In this document: positions 1 to 9,350 of the stretch, piece after piece | Numbering within the stretch: the first letter of the stretch is position 1 | Layout: the number at the start of each line of letters is the position of its first letter | DNA from: Ignavibacteriales bacterium | Lineage (GTDB): Bacteria; Bacteroidota; Ignavibacteria; Ignavibacteriales; Ignavibacteriaceae | Length of the DNA: 64,000 nucleotides | Reading direction: 5' to 3' | Assembly: GCA_020061465.1 (NCBI GenBank) | Contig: JAGUYG010000031.1 | Location: 1-64,000 of the forward strand | Notes under the pieces: model-generated | Database searches by the model: none | What the model was told of the DNA's origin: nothing | Seen by the model: the letters and a program-made list of their open reading frames with translations, nothing else | Translations under genes and position numbers: made by a program

Positions 1-10
1 CCAATCTAAA

Positions 11-97
11 GATCCTACGGATAAGCCCTTCTCTTCTTAAGAGAAGGGTTGTCCAAAGGACTCATTTGAGGGATGAGTTCTACTTTTCCGAAGGATC
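11..97. repeat. Clover-leaf palindromic intergenic repeat
   Basis: The gene-free stretch 1-361 holds a compound palindrome. An outer stem pairs 11-21 with 87-97 (11 positions, one mismatch). Inside it lie a perfect 10-bp hairpin (26-35 with 39-48, loop CTT) and a 6-bp hairpin (60-65 with 73-78). No T-run follows, so it is not a standard terminator. The 10-mer GTCCAAAGGA at 51-60 recurs inverted at 63961-63970, which suggests a dispersed family. The rest of 98-361 shows nothing I recognise. Confidence 0.6.
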
Positions 98-361
98 AGT
101 CTGATTGTTTGTAGCTTTCTGCTACGCCGTGTTACTTATTTTTTCTATTGTTACGTTTCTAAAAATTAAACTCATGTTCGGGGATTACAATGTTCAGATT
201 TGAAATAGAATTATGAGAAAGATGGGATAATCTTGTTTGAAAAATTAAATAATATTCCTTCAAAACTTCCGGCATTTTCTATTTACACTCTATTTAAAAA
301 AAATTATATTGAATCCGGTTTAAGAATTTTCTAATGAATTAACTTAACTAAGGGGGTCTAT

Positions 362-1102
362 ATGTTAATTACAGGGGCATTTGAAAAAGCGCGAAGGTAC
401 ATTGCATCACACTCTCATGATGCGGAAAAGCAGGACAGGTACAAACCGGAAAAACCCGGACCTTGCATTACAATATCACGCCAAACCGGCTGCGGCGCAG
501 CGGAAATCAGCAAAGAACTTATTAAAATTTTACACTCCAACGACGTTGAAAAGGATGCCGAATGGGCAGTTTTTGATAAAAACTTAATCGAGAAAGTGCT
601 GCAAGATCATAATCTCCCGTTAAGCCTTGCTAAAATAATGGATGAAGGTAAATACTCTTCGGTTACTACAATAGCAAATGATCTCTTTGGTGTTTATCCG
701 GATAGATGGAGCCTGGTTCATAAAACTACCGTTACAATTCTTCAGATTGCACAAATAGGCAGAGTTGTAATAATCGGCAGAGGTGCCAACGTTATTACTG
801 CTCAGCTAAAAAATACATTTCATATCCGATTAGTAGCACTTCTTGAAGATAGAATTTCCAGAATCCAGCAAACATTAAGTTTGGATAAATATGAAGCTGA
901 AAAATTTATCAAGAATGACGACCGTGCCAGAAAGAAATTTTTGAAAAATTATTTTCATAAAAATATTGACGATCCGCTGCTGTATCATGCAGTTATCAAT
1001 ACCAATTTGCTTAGCACCGAAGAAACTGCTCAAATGATTGCAAATTGTATTATGAAAAAATTCCAGGACGTGTTTGTTACTAAGAGTGCGGTGGTAAGTT
1101 AG
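362..1102 (+). CDS. Cytidylate kinase-like family protein
   Basis: A 246-residue protein resembling the cytidylate kinase-like family (Pfam Cytidylate_kin2). The N-terminal third has a P-loop-like segment ISRQTGCGAAEIS that would bind nucleotide phosphate, and GRGANVI in the middle fits the family's second conserved glycine motif. True CMP kinases have a different NMP-binding domain, so the substrate is not known; cytosolic by lack of a signal. The start is supported by a strong Shine-Dalgarno run (AAGGGGG) ending about 5 bases upstream. It stands alone between two intergenic stretches, so context gives no functional hint. Confidence 0.72.
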   Translation: MLITGAFEKARRYIASHSHDAEKQDRYKPEKPGPCITISRQTGCGAAEISKELIKILHSNDVEKDAEWAVFDKNLIEKVLQDHNLPLSLAKIMDEGKYSSVTTIANDLFGVYPDRWSLVHKTTVTILQIAQIGRVVIIGRGANVITAQLKNTFHIRLVALLEDRISRIQQTLSLDKYEAEKFIKNDDRARKKFLKNYFHKNIDDPLLYHAVINTNLLSTEETAQMIANCIMKKFQDVFVTKSAVVS

Positions 1103-1352
1103 AGTGTTGTTTCTAGTAATACCTTAATTACACCTAAATGTTTAATGCGAATCGTTGACAAAACTAAGCTATATTAAACTTGAATCGGATATTTCTGCTG
1201 TCCGAACACCAAGGCAAATTAATATATGTAGAGCACTCTCAAATCTGTTCCAGCCTTAATGACTAAAACATGAACACAAAACAATGCGCTTTCACCTTTA
1301 TCATTTCTTCTTTAACTTTTCCGCTAAGAATAAACCAACTGAGAAGGTAACA

Positions 1353-2201
1353 ATGACTATCGGCAGATATGAACTAAAGATTATTGAATCGGGCTATTTT
1401 AGTCTTGACGGCGGGGCAATGTTTGGTATCGTACCTAAACCGTTGTGGGAAAGAACAAATCCCCCCGATTCTTCCAACAGAATTTTATTAGCTACTCGAA
1501 ATTTACTGCTAATGGGAAACGGTAAAAAAATTTTAGTCGATACAGGAATGGGAAATAAATGGGACGACAAATCAAAAAATATTTATGCTGTCGATCAGCA
1601 AAACGTATCCTTATTCAAATCATTAGAGGCAAATTCAACCTCTCCTGAAGAAATTACAGATGTGCTTTTGACCCATCTCCATTTTGATCATACCGGCGGA
1701 TCAACTATAATTAAAAATGGCAAATTGATTCCGGCATTTCCGAATGCTAAATATCATGTTCAGAAAAAAAATTTTGAGTGGGGGGTAAATCCATCAGAAC
1801 GAGACAGGGGAAGTTATTTGAAGGAGAATTTTCTTCCTTTAAAGGAAGAAGGTGTGTTAAATCTTTTAGACGGAGAAAAAAACTTTGATGATGAAATAGA
1901 GTTGATTTTAATTAATGGACACACATTTGCACAGCAATTAATAAAAATAAGCGATGCTTCAAATCAATTTCTTTACTGCTGCGATTTATTTCCGACAACA
2001 TCGCACATTTCTCTTCCGTACATCATGGGATACGATTTGCAGCCGCTTGTTACTCTCGAAGAAAAAAAGAAGATATTAGCTCGAGCCGTTGAGGAGAATT
2101 GGACGCTAATATTCGAGCACGATCCGGATTCTGCAGCAGCAACTGTTGCTCAAACCGAAAGGGGAATTCAGATTAAAGAAAAATTTAGAGAGTTAAAATG
2201 A
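1353..2201 (+). CDS. MBL-fold metallo-hydrolase
   Basis: Metallo-beta-lactamase-fold hydrolase of 282 residues. The zinc-binding signature HLHFDHTGG lies at residues 108-116, with further candidate ligands in LINGH, CCDLF and FEHDPD toward the C-terminus, the normal order for the fold. An upstream ATG at 1284 would add 23 residues rich in Phe and not typical of the family; the ATG at 1353 follows GAGAAGG at good spacing and is preferred. The end overlaps the next gene by four bases (ATGA), so it is cotranscribed with the Rieske ferredoxin and queG. Substrate cannot be assigned; the family includes lactonases, glyoxalases and RNases. Confidence 0.8.
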   Translation: MTIGRYELKIIESGYFSLDGGAMFGIVPKPLWERTNPPDSSNRILLATRNLLLMGNGKKILVDTGMGNKWDDKSKNIYAVDQQNVSLFKSLEANSTSPEEITDVLLTHLHFDHTGGSTIIKNGKLIPAFPNAKYHVQKKNFEWGVNPSERDRGSYLKENFLPLKEEGVLNLLDGEKNFDDEIELILINGHTFAQQLIKISDASNQFLYCCDLFPTTSHISLPYIMGYDLQPLVTLEEKKKILARAVEENWTLIFEHDPDSAAATVAQTERGIQIKEKFRELK

Positions 2202-2536
2202 TTATTGAATCGGATGGATTTGTGGAAGTTTGCAGTATTAACGAACTTAAAGAAAAGCAGGGTAAACGATTCTTATTGAACGATGTTGAAGTTGCCGTTT
2301 TTAAGGTTGAAGGTAATATTTATGCAGTAAGTAATATTTGTCCGCATCAACATACCGCATTAATCTTTGAAGGAATTATTGAAGAAGGCTGCGTCATTTG
2401 TCCGGTACACGGGTGGACATTTCATCTTCAAACCGGCAGAAAGCAATCGGGCAGCAAAGGTTTAGAAACATATCCTGTCATAGTGAAAGACGGAAAATTA
2501 TTCGTTCGGGTATTCAAAAAAGAGTTGAACTGGTGA
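2198..2536 (+). CDS. Rieske [2Fe-2S] ferredoxin
   Basis: Small soluble Rieske protein (112 residues). The two cluster-binding boxes are visible: CPHQH near residue 48 and CPVHGWTF near residue 68, giving the 2-Cys/2-His ligand set. There is no signal or membrane anchor, so it is a cytosolic electron carrier of the NirD/BphF type rather than a bc-complex subunit. It overlaps the MBL hydrolase upstream (ATGA) and the queG start downstream (GTGA), so the three are translationally coupled. It could feed electrons to QueG, but that is only inference from adjacency. Confidence 0.9.
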   Translation: MIIESDGFVEVCSINELKEKQGKRFLLNDVEVAVFKVEGNIYAVSNICPHQHTALIFEGIIEEGCVICPVHGWTFHLQTGRKQSGSKGLETYPVIVKDGKLFVRVFKKELNW

Positions 2537-3486
2537 ATGATATAATTATATCGAAGATTACCAATCAAACTGTGATAGAAGAATCCAAAGCTTTGGGTTT
2601 CGATTTAATCGGTTTTGCCAAAGTTGAACCTTTAACCAAAGAAGGTAAGCGATTGAAAGAGTGGTTAACCCGCGGTTATCATGCAGATATGAATTACATG
2701 CCAAGAAATTATGAAAAGCGGATTGACGTTTCAAAAATATTTCCTGGAGCGAAAAGTGTTATTTCATTAGGAATGAATTATTATTCCGGGCAGCATCATA
2801 CAAACCAAGACAGAATGGGTAAAATTTCAAAATATGCCTGGGGAAAAGATTATCATCTCGTGATTTGGGAAAAGCTCAAAATTCTTGAATCGAGGTTGAG
2901 AGAGATCGACAGTAACTTCAAATCAAAATCTTATATAGATACAGGACCGGTGATGGATAAAGCGTGGGCTGTGCGGGCAGGTTTAGGCTGGTTAGGAAAA
3001 CACACAAACGTTATCAACCGCAGAATCGGAAGCTGGTTCTTTATTGCCAATATTATTACAAACTATGAGTTCACACATTCCGAACCGATTCCGGATTTTT
3101 GCGGTTCATGTACTGCTTGCATAGATGCTTGTCCAACAGGCGCAATAGTTTCGGAATACGTTGTTGATTCCAATAAATGCATATCTTATTTAACGATAGA
3201 AAATAAAGGAGAGATTAATAAAAAATTCTCAGGTAAATTCGATAATTGGCTGTTTGGCTGCGATATATGTCAGGATGTTTGTCCTTGGAATCAGAAATTT
3301 TCCGTTCCTTCGGACGAAGAAAATTTTTATCCTAAAAGTGTAAATGCCGAGGTGCCATTAGAAGAAATATCTTGCATGACAGAAGGAGATTTTCAGAAGA
3401 AGTTCAATGAAAGTCCTGTAAAAAGAACAAAGTTAAGCGGCTTAAAAAGAAATGCATCTTTTCTGAGTGAACAAAAGATCGAATGA
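2533..3486 (+). CDS. queG: Epoxyqueuosine reductase QueG
   Basis: Reduces epoxyqueuosine to queuosine in tRNA, using cobalamin and two [4Fe-4S] clusters. The QueG signature SYIDTGPVMDKAWA (Asp136 as the proton donor candidate) precedes a first ferredoxin motif CGSCTACIDAC (residues 190-200) and a second, CDICQDVCPW. The longest open frame begins at 2398 inside the Rieske gene, but those 45 residues are low-complexity read-through; the GTG at 2533, overlapping the previous stop as GTGA, gives 317 residues. The C-terminal HEAT-repeat extension of some QueG proteins is absent, as in many Bacteroidota homologues. Confidence 0.9.
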   Translation: MNDIIISKITNQTVIEESKALGFDLIGFAKVEPLTKEGKRLKEWLTRGYHADMNYMPRNYEKRIDVSKIFPGAKSVISLGMNYYSGQHHTNQDRMGKISKYAWGKDYHLVIWEKLKILESRLREIDSNFKSKSYIDTGPVMDKAWAVRAGLGWLGKHTNVINRRIGSWFFIANIITNYEFTHSEPIPDFCGSCTACIDACPTGAIVSEYVVDSNKCISYLTIENKGEINKKFSGKFDNWLFGCDICQDVCPWNQKFSVPSDEENFYPKSVNAEVPLEEISCMTEGDFQKKFNESPVKRTKLSGLKRNASFLSEQKIE

Positions 3487-3566
3487 ATCTATACCAATTT
3501 TAATGTATCTAATGCTGTGAAATAAAATTATAATTTTAGGGAACTACAGATCAACACGGAGAAATA

Positions 3567-4526
3567 ATGGCATCGAATCAAACACAAAATCATCACAAAG
3601 TAATTATAATCGGAGCAGGACCTGCCGGTTTTACTGCCGCTTTATACACAGCTCGCGCTAATTTAAACCCGGTTATCTTCGAAGGCTTACAACCCGGTGG
3701 ACAATTAACGATTACTACAGAAGTAGAAAATTATCCCGGTTTTGAGCATGGCATACAAGGTCCTCAGCTAATGGACATTATGCGAAAGCAAGCGCATCGC
3801 TTTGGTGCCGTATCACTTTATAAAGAAATAACCGAAGTTGATTTTTCAAAAAGACCATTTGTGTTAAAATCCTACGACGAAACATATACTGCTGATGCAG
3901 TAATCATTGCAACCGGTGCTTCGGCAAAATTATTAGGACTTGAGTCGGAAAAAAAATATATGGGCTATGGTGTTTCGGCTTGTGCTACTTGCGACGGATT
4001 CTTCTTTAAAAACCAGAAGGTGCTTGTTGTAGGCGGCGGAGATACCGCAATGGAAGAAGCTAACTTCCTTACAAAATTTGCTTCGGAAGTTACAGTGATT
4101 CACAGGAGAGAAGAGTTTAGAGCTTCGAAGATTATGTTAGAGAGAGCGAAGAAAAATCCCAAAATTAAATTTTTAATTAACAGCGTGGTAACCGATGTAC
4201 TTGGTAAAGAAGAAGACGGAAAGAAAACTATGACTGGTGTCGTTGTGAAGAATACTAAGGACGGCTCAACGCAAACTATTGATGCCGACGGATTATTCCT
4301 CGCCATCGGGCACCAGCCGAATACCAGCTTATTTAAAGACTATTTGGACATGGATGAAACCGGTTACTTAAAAGTAAAAGCCGGTACTACCTATACTAAC
4401 ATTGAAGGTATTTTTGCCGCAGGGGATGTTGCAGATAAAGTCTACAGGCAGGCTGTTACTGCAGCCGGTACCGGATGTATGGCTGCACTTGATGCCGAAA
4501 GATGGCTGGATGCGCAGGAGGGTTAA
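3567..4526 (+). CDS. trxB: Thioredoxin-disulfide reductase
   Basis: NADPH-dependent flavoprotein that reduces thioredoxin in the cytosol. The FAD-binding GAGPAG motif is at residues 16-21, the redox-active CATC disulfide at 139-142 followed by DG, the NADPH-binding GGGDTAMEEA in the middle, and the C-terminal FAD motif GIFAAGDVAD. At 319 residues it is the usual length of the low-molecular-weight class. A GGAGAA ribosome site precedes the ATG. It stands as a single gene, convergent with the small membrane protein at 4614-4967. Confidence 0.96.
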   Translation: MASNQTQNHHKVIIIGAGPAGFTAALYTARANLNPVIFEGLQPGGQLTITTEVENYPGFEHGIQGPQLMDIMRKQAHRFGAVSLYKEITEVDFSKRPFVLKSYDETYTADAVIIATGASAKLLGLESEKKYMGYGVSACATCDGFFFKNQKVLVVGGGDTAMEEANFLTKFASEVTVIHRREEFRASKIMLERAKKNPKIKFLINSVVTDVLGKEEDGKKTMTGVVVKNTKDGSTQTIDADGLFLAIGHQPNTSLFKDYLDMDETGYLKVKAGTTYTNIEGIFAAGDVADKVYRQAVTAAGTGCMAALDAERWLDAQEG

Positions 4527-4535
4527 ATATTATTA

Positions 4536-4598
4536 GGAAAGCAGAAGGCAGGCGTATTTTAATCTTGAATTTATATGACGCCGAACCTTTCGCTTTCC
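4536..4598. terminator. Bidirectional stem-loop between convergent genes
   Basis: Three nested inverted segments pair across the gap between trxB and the minus-strand gene at 4614: GGAAAGC (4536-4542) with GCTTTCC (4592-4598), AAGG (4545-4548) with CCTT (4586-4589), and GGCGT (4551-4555) with ACGCC (4578-4582). No clear T-run follows on either strand, so it may serve as a 3'-end structure for both transcripts rather than a textbook terminator. Confidence 0.45.
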
Positions 4599-4613
4599 CA
4601 TAATCAAAGGTTA

Positions 4614-4967
4614 TTATTCCGTTTTCCGATTCTGAAGTTTTCTTGTAACCAGATTAGCGGCAATAAATCCGATACCCGTAAAGAAAAATATAGCAAATGG
4701 AGTCCAATACTCTTTTCCCGTTACATCGTGCAGCATCATTCCCAATCCTAAACCCAATCCAAAAGCAATTGCTACCGTGCCAATTTTTATCATTCGAAAT
4801 GGATCTTTTTTGCTCTCAAAAAATTCTTTAATTGATTCGGCGTCCAATCCTTTTTCTATCAGCAATTGTCTTTCGCGTGACCTAAAATAGAAGAAGGTTA
4901 CAAAAATTAAACCCGTGACCACAATGGCTACTATGGGTATGAATACTGCAATTACGGCTTCGTTCAT
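4614..4967 (-). CDS. DUF6249-like small inner-membrane protein
   Basis: A 117-residue membrane protein with one hydrophobic segment at the N-terminus (about residues 5-28) and two more near 62-80 and 88-106. Between them is a charged stretch (RSRERQLLIEKGLDAESIKEFF) seen in the DUF6249 family of Bacteroidota, often found next to ECF sigma/anti-sigma genes. Here the divergent neighbour at 5226 is such a sigma factor, which supports the assignment. No function is known. The GGAGAT ribosome site just upstream of the ATG (reading the minus strand) supports the start. Confidence 0.7.
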   Translation of the reverse strand: MNEAVIAVFIPIVAIVVTGLIFVTFFYFRSRERQLLIEKGLDAESIKEFFESKKDPFRMIKIGTVAIAFGLGLGLGMMLHDVTGKEYWTPFAIFFFTGIGFIAANLVTRKLQNRKTE

Positions 4968-5225
4968 TTTTATCTCCTGTTAATATTATTTAATACTTAT
5001 GACAATAAACTCGATGTTGAGGTTACAACTACACAGAAGCTTTAAAATCTCAATCATTCAATTCTTTCTCTGTTCTTATGACAGCAAAACAAACATTATG
5101 GTTACAGCTTTACTTAACTTAAATTGATTTTACTTTTAGCAGTATCTATTTTATATCGTGTAAACAAAATCGGTTACTCAAATGGTTGTGTAACCGCAAT
5201 CAAAAGATTTTTGTCTAAGTTAGAA

Positions 5226-5792
5226 ATGAAAAACCTGAGCGACCTTGAAGTTATAGAATCGGTTAAAAAGGGTAATGTTTCCGATTATTCGATCATTATT
5301 GACAGATATAAAAACAAGGCGTTCTCTCTTTTAAATCGTATGCTTAAGAATTCTATGGAGGCAGAAGAAGTTTTGCAGGATTGCTTTATTAAGGCATTCA
5401 ACTCATTAGGGGGTTTTAGAGAAGAAGCAAAATTCTCAACCTGGTTTTACAGGATTGTTTATAATACTGCACTAACAAAACTTTCTGCTAAAAAAAGAAA
5501 AATTGAAAGCGAAATGAGTTCAATAGATGAGCATATAAATTTGGAGAGTAAATTAAACATCGAAGGGATTGAGCAAAAAGATATAGCAGATACGCTTCAA
5601 AAATTAATTTCCGAACTTCCGTCTAATTATGCTGCGGTAATAACAATGTTTTATTTAGAAGGAATGAGTTGTGAAGAAATCAGTCAGGCTATGAACCTAT
5701 CGGTATCAAACGTGAAGGTAATGCTGCATCGATCTAGAAATGCTTTGCGTGAGGCTATTATGAAAAAAAATTACTTAGAGGAATTATTATGA
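5226..5792 (+). CDS. ECF-type RNA polymerase sigma factor
   Basis: Extracytoplasmic-function sigma factor, 188 residues from the ATG at 5226. Region 2 contains the core-binding and -10 recognition segment (AEEVLQDCFIKAF, then FSTWFYRIVYNTAL), and region 4 has the helix-turn-helix LEGMSCEEISQAMNLSVSNVKVMLHRSR. A start at 5124 would add 34 hydrophobic residues foreign to the family and is rejected. Its stop overlaps the next gene (ATGA), a membrane protein that fits an anti-sigma factor, so the two should be made together. The DUF6249-like gene at 4614-4967 diverges from it. Confidence 0.92.
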   Translation: MKNLSDLEVIESVKKGNVSDYSIIIDRYKNKAFSLLNRMLKNSMEAEEVLQDCFIKAFNSLGGFREEAKFSTWFYRIVYNTALTKLSAKKRKIESEMSSIDEHINLESKLNIEGIEQKDIADTLQKLISELPSNYAAVITMFYLEGMSCEEISQAMNLSVSNVKVMLHRSRNALREAIMKKNYLEELL

Positions 5793-6310
5793 GTTTATTA
5801 AGCGATGAATTGCTAAACAAATACATCGACGGTGAATTGGATTCTAACACCGCCGAAGAAGTAAGATTACAACTTTTAAAATCCGGCGAAGCTCAAAAAA
5901 GATATAACGCACTTGTAAAAGTTCATAGCAGTTTGAAGAATCTGCCTGCAGAAGAAGTACGTGAAGATTTTACTCAAATGTTAATTCAAAAACTGCAAAA
6001 GAGTTTTCGAACACGTAAGAGCGATAGAATTTTCATCATTTCTGTTTCCTCAATATTCACAATACTCAGCTTTGGAATCATCTCATTAGCGGCTTATTTA
6101 ATTATAAGTGCAGGCAGTGAATCCGAATCTACGGGAATACTTGCGCAGTTCTTCTCATTGTTTAATTCATTGGGTGGAATTTTAGCCGGTTTAACAAGTG
6201 CCAAAATCATGTCCATTATCGGATTTATTTTTTCCTTCGGAATAATTATTTCCGCATACTTCTTCTTTGAAAACCAGAAGAATTCCCGTCGTCGATTGAA
6301 AAAGCTATAA
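5789..6310 (+). CDS. Membrane-bound anti-sigma factor (predicted)
   Basis: A 173-residue protein starting in an ATGA overlap with the ECF sigma gene. The N-terminus (LLSDELLNKYIDGELDSNTAEEVRLQL) is the typical anti-sigma N-terminal helix pattern, lacking the zinc-binding His/Cys set of ZAS-domain proteins. Two hydrophobic stretches follow at about residues 85-107 and 132-160, so the sigma-binding domain is on the cytosolic side. Role inferred from position and N-terminal pattern; the signal sensed is unknown. The basic tail (SRRRLKKL) fits a cytosolic C-terminus. Confidence 0.78.
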   Translation: MSLLSDELLNKYIDGELDSNTAEEVRLQLLKSGEAQKRYNALVKVHSSLKNLPAEEVREDFTQMLIQKLQKSFRTRKSDRIFIISVSSIFTILSFGIISLAAYLIISAGSESESTGILAQFFSLFNSLGGILAGLTSAKIMSIIGFIFSFGIIISAYFFFENQKNSRRRLKKL

Positions 6311-6407
6311 CGTTAGTGTATTATAAATACTTTGTTTATTTCCCCCGCTTTTAATAAAATGGACGGCAAGATATAATATTTTTTATCAATAACATTCACT
6401 GGCGTTT

Positions 6408-9308
6408 ATGCATACAAAAATCAGGTTATTCCTTTTAACATTAATACTTGCATTATTATTAGCTGTTGGTCATTCCTATTCGCAGCCGGATCATGATCAC
6501 TCAATAAAACCAAAAGCCTTTGCTGCTATCGAGAGCGATTTAATTCAAAATAAAATCGATTATCAAACTGCTTTACTAGAAAAATTCTACTTCTCCTTTA
6601 ATAATGAAAAGCTGAATAAAAGATACCTTTTTAAAGAAGAAATATTTATTAAGTGCGGCACACCTTTAATTCAAGAGTATAACTTGAACAAAAACATATT
6701 ATCTGCTTATGCCGTTAATGAAATTGAAAACTTATTAAACAGACCATTCCTGAAAACACAAGATACAAAAACATTCATTTCTCCTTCTGGCAAATTTGAA
6801 CTAACATACAATACTACCGGAACTGATGCCGTCCCGTTATCCGACTTAAACGGCAACAGCGTTTCCGATTATGTCGAGTGGATAGCCGACTATTTCGATT
6901 ACTCATGGACCTACACAATTGATACATTGGGACAACTTGCACCTAAGATAGGTTCGGGGCGCTATCAAATAGGTTTTGAAAATATGTTTTATTATGGATA
7001 CACAAATAATATATCGGACACTTTAACAAGAATAGTTATGCACAATAATTTTAGCGGTTTCCCGCCAAATACCGATCCTGAAGGAAATCAAAAAGGTGCG
7101 GCAAAGGTAACCGCTATTCATGAGTTTAAACATGCTGTTCAATACACCTATAATAGCTGGTACGATCCGGGATGGTTCATTGAAATGGATGCAACCTGGA
7201 TGGAGGATATAGGTTACGATTATGTAAACGACTACTACAATTATTTAAGCTCATCTCAAATTACAAGTCCAGGAAGATCGTTCATCTCAGGGCAGGGCTA
7301 TGAAGATTGTTTGTGGCTGCACTATATATCACAAAAGCATGGAGTAAATTCGAACAAGCAATTATGGGAAAGGAGAATGACTTTAAGAGTTGAAAACATA
7401 TTTACTGCTTTTAACGAAATACTAAAGATTTATTCTACTAACTATGAAACTGCAATTCAAGAATATTTTCTGTGGAATCTTTTTACCGGCACCAGGAATC
7501 AGGGTTTATTCCCTACCTATAAGGAAGCATCTGCTTATCCTTCTGCATCTTTGTGTATGGGGCAAAGGGTATTACCGGACAGCGGTGCTGGATGTTCAAT
7601 TAGTTCATCGGCAGCTAACTATCTGATGTTCAAAGGGAATGAATCAAATGTTCCGCTTCATTTTCAATTTTGGGGAAATCAATTTGGTAAACCGAAAATT
7701 TACTTTATCTTGTTTTATAAGGATGGTACAAACGAACTAATTCATATTGATGTACCTCCTCCCGGGAATTTGGATTACCTTCATTTAAAACAAATTTCAG
7801 AGATAGATTATTTCTACTTCATTCCTATAATGACTACTACCGTAGGATCGAATTATGCGTATCAATTCAAGGCGGGTCCTTATGTTCCTGTAGTTTTTTC
7901 TCATACTCCTTTGAAAGACATAGAAGATTTTTCTGAACGAGAGGTGATAGTAAATATTTTTCAGTCTCATCAAACATCGGTTATCGACTCATTAAAATTA
8001 CATTTCAGTATTAATAAAGCTCAATTTCAGTCTGTGCAAATGGTCTCCACAGGAATAGAAGGGGAATACGCTGCTCACATTCCGGAACTAAGCCAGGAAA
8101 GTAATATCGATTATTACTTTAGCATTTATGATACTTATATCGGTAACTTATTTTATCCAGACAACGCCCCTTACCAATATTTTTCTTACAGTGTTGGGGC
8201 TGATCAAATTGCACCTTCAATTACTTTGAATCCTATAAATTCTCTGTCTTCTTATCATTTTCCTTATACGATGTATATTGCTGTTAATGATAATCAAGGA
8301 GTGGATTCTGTTTATATTCAGTATTCGTTAAACCAAGGAGAATGGATAAAAGAAAATTTAGAAATCTTTACAGGTGACATTTACTCAATTAAATTTCAAC
8401 CTCCAATTAATGTATCACCCGGTGATCGGATAGATTATATTCTCACTGTTGTTGATATAGCTAAAACACCAAACGCTGCTAAGTTTCCTAACGAAGGATT
8501 TGGAACTATTACCATAACCGACGGATTTGCTTATAGCAAACAGCCGAATAAAACAATAAACAGTACATTTAGCTTCGGAACGCGTGATACGATAGATATA
8601 ACTGATAATATCATGATAAATGACATAGATATATTTTTTGAAGCTGAACATGGAAACTTCAGCCAGTTGACAGGGAAAATTATCACGCCCGAAAGAAAAC
8701 ACTTAACTCTGTTTACGCGTCCCGGAGTTAATTCCGGATATCCAAATGCTGCTAATCCTAAAATATTTTTTGATCAGGAATCCTATTTATCGATAGACAG
8801 CATGTTATTAAAAGATCCTTCGCTGGCGGAAGGCAGATTTAAGCCTGACCCGACCGATCTTAACACATTGTATGGGCAAGATGCAAAGGGGAAATGGATT
8901 TTTGTTCTGACCGATCTTGATTCGGATAAAATAGGAATTTTAAAAGAGTGGGGATTAATCATCGGCGGTTCTATTATATCCTCAACCGCAACTGAGGAGA
9001 ATGTTATTCCGGAGGATTTTGTGCTTCATCAAAATTATCCTAATCCATTTAATCCCGAAACAAAAATTGTATTCGACATAGCCAGGGGCAGCAATATTCG
9101 TTTAACAATTTATGATATTTTAGGAAGAGAAGTGGTTACATTATTAGATGAATTCAAACCAGCCGGAAGTTATTCGGTAAACTTTAATGCAAAGTCTGCT
9201 GCAGCCGGATTGGCAAGCGGTGTTTACTTCTATCGATTAACAATTCATTCGAGTAAACTCGAAAATGGCACAAGGATTTTTACAAGAAAGATGATCTTGA
9301 TGCAGTAA
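6408..9308 (+). CDS. Secreted metalloprotease-like protein with P-domain and T9SS sorting tail
   Basis: A 966-residue exported protein. A signal peptide occupies about residues 1-25. The N-terminal half carries HEFKH (residues 238-242), an HExxH zinc signature, followed by WFIEMDATWMED with Glu residues suitable as third ligand, like the MXAN_6640-type putative peptidases. The middle holds Ig-like/FN3-like beta domains. A proprotein-convertase P-domain-like segment follows (from about residue 730 to GKWIFVLTDLDSD and KEWGLII), and the end is a type A type-IX-secretion sorting domain (NYPNPFNPETKI, then GREV, then GVYFYRL). Proteolysis is inferred, not shown. A single gene with no obvious partner. 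Confidence 0.82.
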   Translation: MHTKIRLFLLTLILALLLAVGHSYSQPDHDHSIKPKAFAAIESDLIQNKIDYQTALLEKFYFSFNNEKLNKRYLFKEEIFIKCGTPLIQEYNLNKNILSAYAVNEIENLLNRPFLKTQDTKTFISPSGKFELTYNTTGTDAVPLSDLNGNSVSDYVEWIADYFDYSWTYTIDTLGQLAPKIGSGRYQIGFENMFYYGYTNNISDTLTRIVMHNNFSGFPPNTDPEGNQKGAAKVTAIHEFKHAVQYTYNSWYDPGWFIEMDATWMEDIGYDYVNDYYNYLSSSQITSPGRSFISGQGYEDCLWLHYISQKHGVNSNKQLWERRMTLRVENIFTAFNEILKIYSTNYETAIQEYFLWNLFTGTRNQGLFPTYKEASAYPSASLCMGQRVLPDSGAGCSISSSAANYLMFKGNESNVPLHFQFWGNQFGKPKIYFILFYKDGTNELIHIDVPPPGNLDYLHLKQISEIDYFYFIPIMTTTVGSNYAYQFKAGPYVPVVFSHTPLKDIEDFSEREVIVNIFQSHQTSVIDSLKLHFSINKAQFQSVQMVSTGIEGEYAAHIPELSQESNIDYYFSIYDTYIGNLFYPDNAPYQYFSYSVGADQIAPSITLNPINSLSSYHFPYTMYIAVNDNQGVDSVYIQYSLNQGEWIKENLEIFTGDIYSIKFQPPINVSPGDRIDYILTVVDIAKTPNAAKFPNEGFGTITITDGFAYSKQPNKTINSTFSFGTRDTIDITDNIMINDIDIFFEAEHGNFSQLTGKIITPERKHLTLFTRPGVNSGYPNAANPKIFFDQESYLSIDSMLLKDPSLAEGRFKPDPTDLNTLYGQDAKGKWIFVLTDLDSDKIGILKEWGLIIGGSIISSTATEENVIPEDFVLHQNYPNPFNPETKIVFDIARGSNIRLTIYDILGREVVTLLDEFKPAGSYSVNFNAKSAAAGLASGVYFYRLTIHSSKLENGTRIFTRKMILMQ

Positions 9309-9350
9309 GATCACAATCAAACAGCGTTTTTATTAAATTATAGGTTCACA

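Noticed and set aside
2398-2532. N-terminal extension of queG inside the Rieske gene
   Set aside because: Overlaps a real coding region out of frame; GTG at 2533 forms a typical coupled start.
5124-5225. N-terminal extension of the sigma factor
   Set aside because: Hydrophobic residues unlike ECF sigma factors; the ATG at 5226 gives the usual length.
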